Below are positions 41,443 to 42,767 of a stretch of DNA of 42,767 nt, in pieces; position 1 is the first letter of the stretch, and each line of letters opens with the position of its first letter. The position numbers were made by a program, and so were the translations under genes. The notes beneath the pieces are model-generated. The model was not told the DNA's origin and did no database searches. It saw only the letters and a program-made list of their open reading frames with translations. The stretch lies in NCBI GenBank assembly GCA_032718475.1, contig JAUCBJ010006739.1, positions 1 to 42,767 on the forward strand, given 5' to 3'. The stretch is from Nemertoderma westbladi (lineage: Eukaryota; Xenacoelomorpha; Nemertodermatida; Nemertodermatidae).

Positions 41443-42767
41443 CGAATTCTCCGACGCCAATGAATCCTGTTATCTAATAAACACCGCGGTGTATCGAGCA
41501 CTTACTTACGAAAGGGACATCAACGATGAGTTTCCCCAAACTACTTTCGCCAAACAACCATCTTGGAAAGCTCCAGCTTCCAACGTAGGAATCAGAGAAT
41601 TTCCTGTAGTTCAGGTAAGAGTTCACGGTCTTAACAAAAGCTACATAGTGAACGCCCTCCTGGACTCCGGCAGCACAGGAACATTCATCGATCAAGAACT
41701 AGCCGAAGATATCTTTGCTGGACAACCCAAGTTCCGGACTAAATTGAATATGTCAGGAATTATGCAGGTTTGGAAATCTACCCTAACGGCAGATTACTAT
41801 GTAGGTGTGTTGTCCACCCCCCAGGATAAGTTAGGAACACAAGGTATAAGGTCAGTAAAAATGGTGGCTATAAAGAACTTTGCTACTACTCAAGCAGACC
41901 TTTATAATTGGGACGAAGATGAGAGCGTCCAACATCTTAAGATACCTCGATTCCAGACAGATTATCCTGGAGTGCAAATACTTATCGGCCAAAACGCGCA
42001 CGAGGCGCTCGAAACATTAGAGAAACGGCCTGCTCAACCACAACCACTGCAAACCTATGCGGTAAGAACTAGAGTAGGTTGGTACTTTACTGGCCCTTCC
42101 CGTAGAACTCTCGAAGAGAGAATGCCACACGAACAAATATATCAAGTAAACGATTGGGAAGTGGAAAGCAGTGAGGTGGACGAACTAACTGAGGGAACGC
42201 CATACTCCTCAGATAATGACGACATCTACCAACTCTTCGAAGAAGAGAACACAATTGACCTACTTACAGAGAATCAAACTTGGAAAAACCAAACGAACCT
42301 ATGTCAACTGATTCGCCCAACGGAATCCATTATTTATAATGACGAACTTAATGACGAGGTAGAGCGCTACAACGCTAGAACTCGGGACGAACTCGCCGTA
42401 CGATTCTTTACCCAAGAATTAGTAGAACCCAATTCATACGACAAAGCCCTGTCGATAGAAGAAGAAAGAGCCAAGCAAATCCAGGAAACAACCACACGTT
42501 TTTTAAAAGATCAAGGTAGATATGAAATCGGACTACCCTTCCGAAAACGTGAACCCAGATTTATAAATAACAGACCCTTGGCTGAGAAAAGAATCAATCA
42601 ATTACATCGACGTCTTACGGCAAACGCTTCAGCTAAGGAAATGTACCAAACTCAGTTGAAGAAATTTATCACAAAGGGATATGCGGAGCGAGTACCGGAA
42701 GGAACTCCAATAACTGAAAGGACTTATTATCTAACACATCACTACGTTCCCAAACCCGGTAAACCCC
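41402..42767 (+). CDS. pol: BEL/Pao Pol, protease and start of reverse transcriptase (partial)
   Basis: An open frame, +1 relative to gag, runs from an in-frame TAA at 41399-41401 immediately followed by ATG at 41402 to the window end (455 codons). The aspartic protease centre is LLDSGSTGTFI (Asp-Ser-Gly at 41663-41671). A long acidic linker follows. From about 42530 comes the BEL reverse-transcriptase entry region, with LPFRKREPRF and YYLTHHYVPKPGKP at the edge. The polymerase catalytic motifs lie beyond the window. Translation could start at the overlapping ATG by reinitiation, or by +1 frameshifting from gag. Many BEL elements instead use one continuous gag-pol frame. The start is therefore uncertain; the protein identity is not. 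Confidence 0.85.
   Translation, partial: MTLIKSLRWVFYTDEFSDANESCYLINTAVYRALTYERDINDEFPQTTFAKQPSWKAPASNVGIREFPVVQVRVHGLNKSYIVNALLDSGSTGTFIDQELAEDIFAGQPKFRTKLNMSGIMQVWKSTLTADYYVGVLSTPQDKLGTQGIRSVKMVAIKNFATTQADLYNWDEDESVQHLKIPRFQTDYPGVQILIGQNAHEALETLEKRPAQPQPLQTYAVRTRVGWYFTGPSRRTLEERMPHEQIYQVNDWEVESSEVDELTEGTPYSSDNDDIYQLFEEENTIDLLTENQTWKNQTNLCQLIRPTESIIYNDELNDEVERYNARTRDELAVRFFTQELVEPNSYDKALSIEEERAKQIQETTTRFLKDQGRYEIGLPFRKREPRFINNRPLAEKRINQLHRRLTANASAKEMYQTQLKKFITKGYAERVPEGTPITERTYYLTHHYVPKPGKP

Larger units (their letters stand above)
37807..42767 (+). mobile_element. BEL/Pao LTR retrotransposon, internal region (runs off the right edge)
   Basis: A gag with DUF1759-type and zinc-knuckle sequence, followed by an aspartic protease and the beginning of a BEL-type reverse transcriptase, identifies the superfamily. 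Reading frames are uninterrupted in the window. LTRs, RNase H, integrase and any further ORF are not visible. The leader probably extends left of 37807. Confidence 0.88.

Overview
The window is nuclear DNA of an invertebrate metazoan. This rests on GT-AG split exons of a C2H2 zinc-finger gene, a mitochondrial BolA3-type protein, a non-LTR retrotransposon, a BEL/Pao LTR retrotransposon, a P-element-like transposase remnant, and very heavy tandem-repeat content. I cannot name the species. The host sequence is AT-rich.

Layout. 1-5.7 kb is repeat-dominated and non-coding: short duplications at the left end, two exon-like pieces of a P-type transposase remnant (1558-1762 and 3479-3565) whose intron is filled by a dispersed repeat, two mirror-image arrays of a 15+17-bp repeat (about 4150-4615 and 4940-5425), and a 21-bp array. 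The only compact complete host gene is BOLA3 (7054-7506, minus). 7.6-10.4 kb is AT-rich, with a foldback element and a second copy of the dispersed repeat.

10.4-31.1 kb is one gene region on the minus strand. An exon with C2H2 fingers (30622-31062) ends after the first two cysteines of a finger. The next exon (11248-11571) starts with the rest of that finger and runs to the stop codon. The 19,050-bp intron between them is almost wholly an 18.3-kb array of a 34-bp satellite. The 3' UTR is largely a 17-bp minisatellite that is G-rich in the transcript, followed by a possible AATAAA signal. All long ORFs inside the satellite are artefacts of a repeat unit that lacks stop codons.

31.4-34.4 kb holds a plus-strand non-LTR retrotransposon ORF with endonuclease and reverse transcriptase. 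37.8 kb to the right edge holds a plus-strand BEL/Pao element: an intact gag, then protease and the beginning of reverse transcriptase in a different, overlapping frame. The interval 34.4-37.8 kb is non-coding, carries several short tandem duplications, and presumably includes the element's 5' LTR and leader. Its boundaries cannot be set because the 3' LTR lies outside the window.

The most notable observation is the zinc-finger gene. Its splice junction rebuilds a finger with the same spacing as its neighbours across a giant satellite intron. The satellite's transcribed strand is almost free of AG, and its consensus has no ATG and no stop codon.
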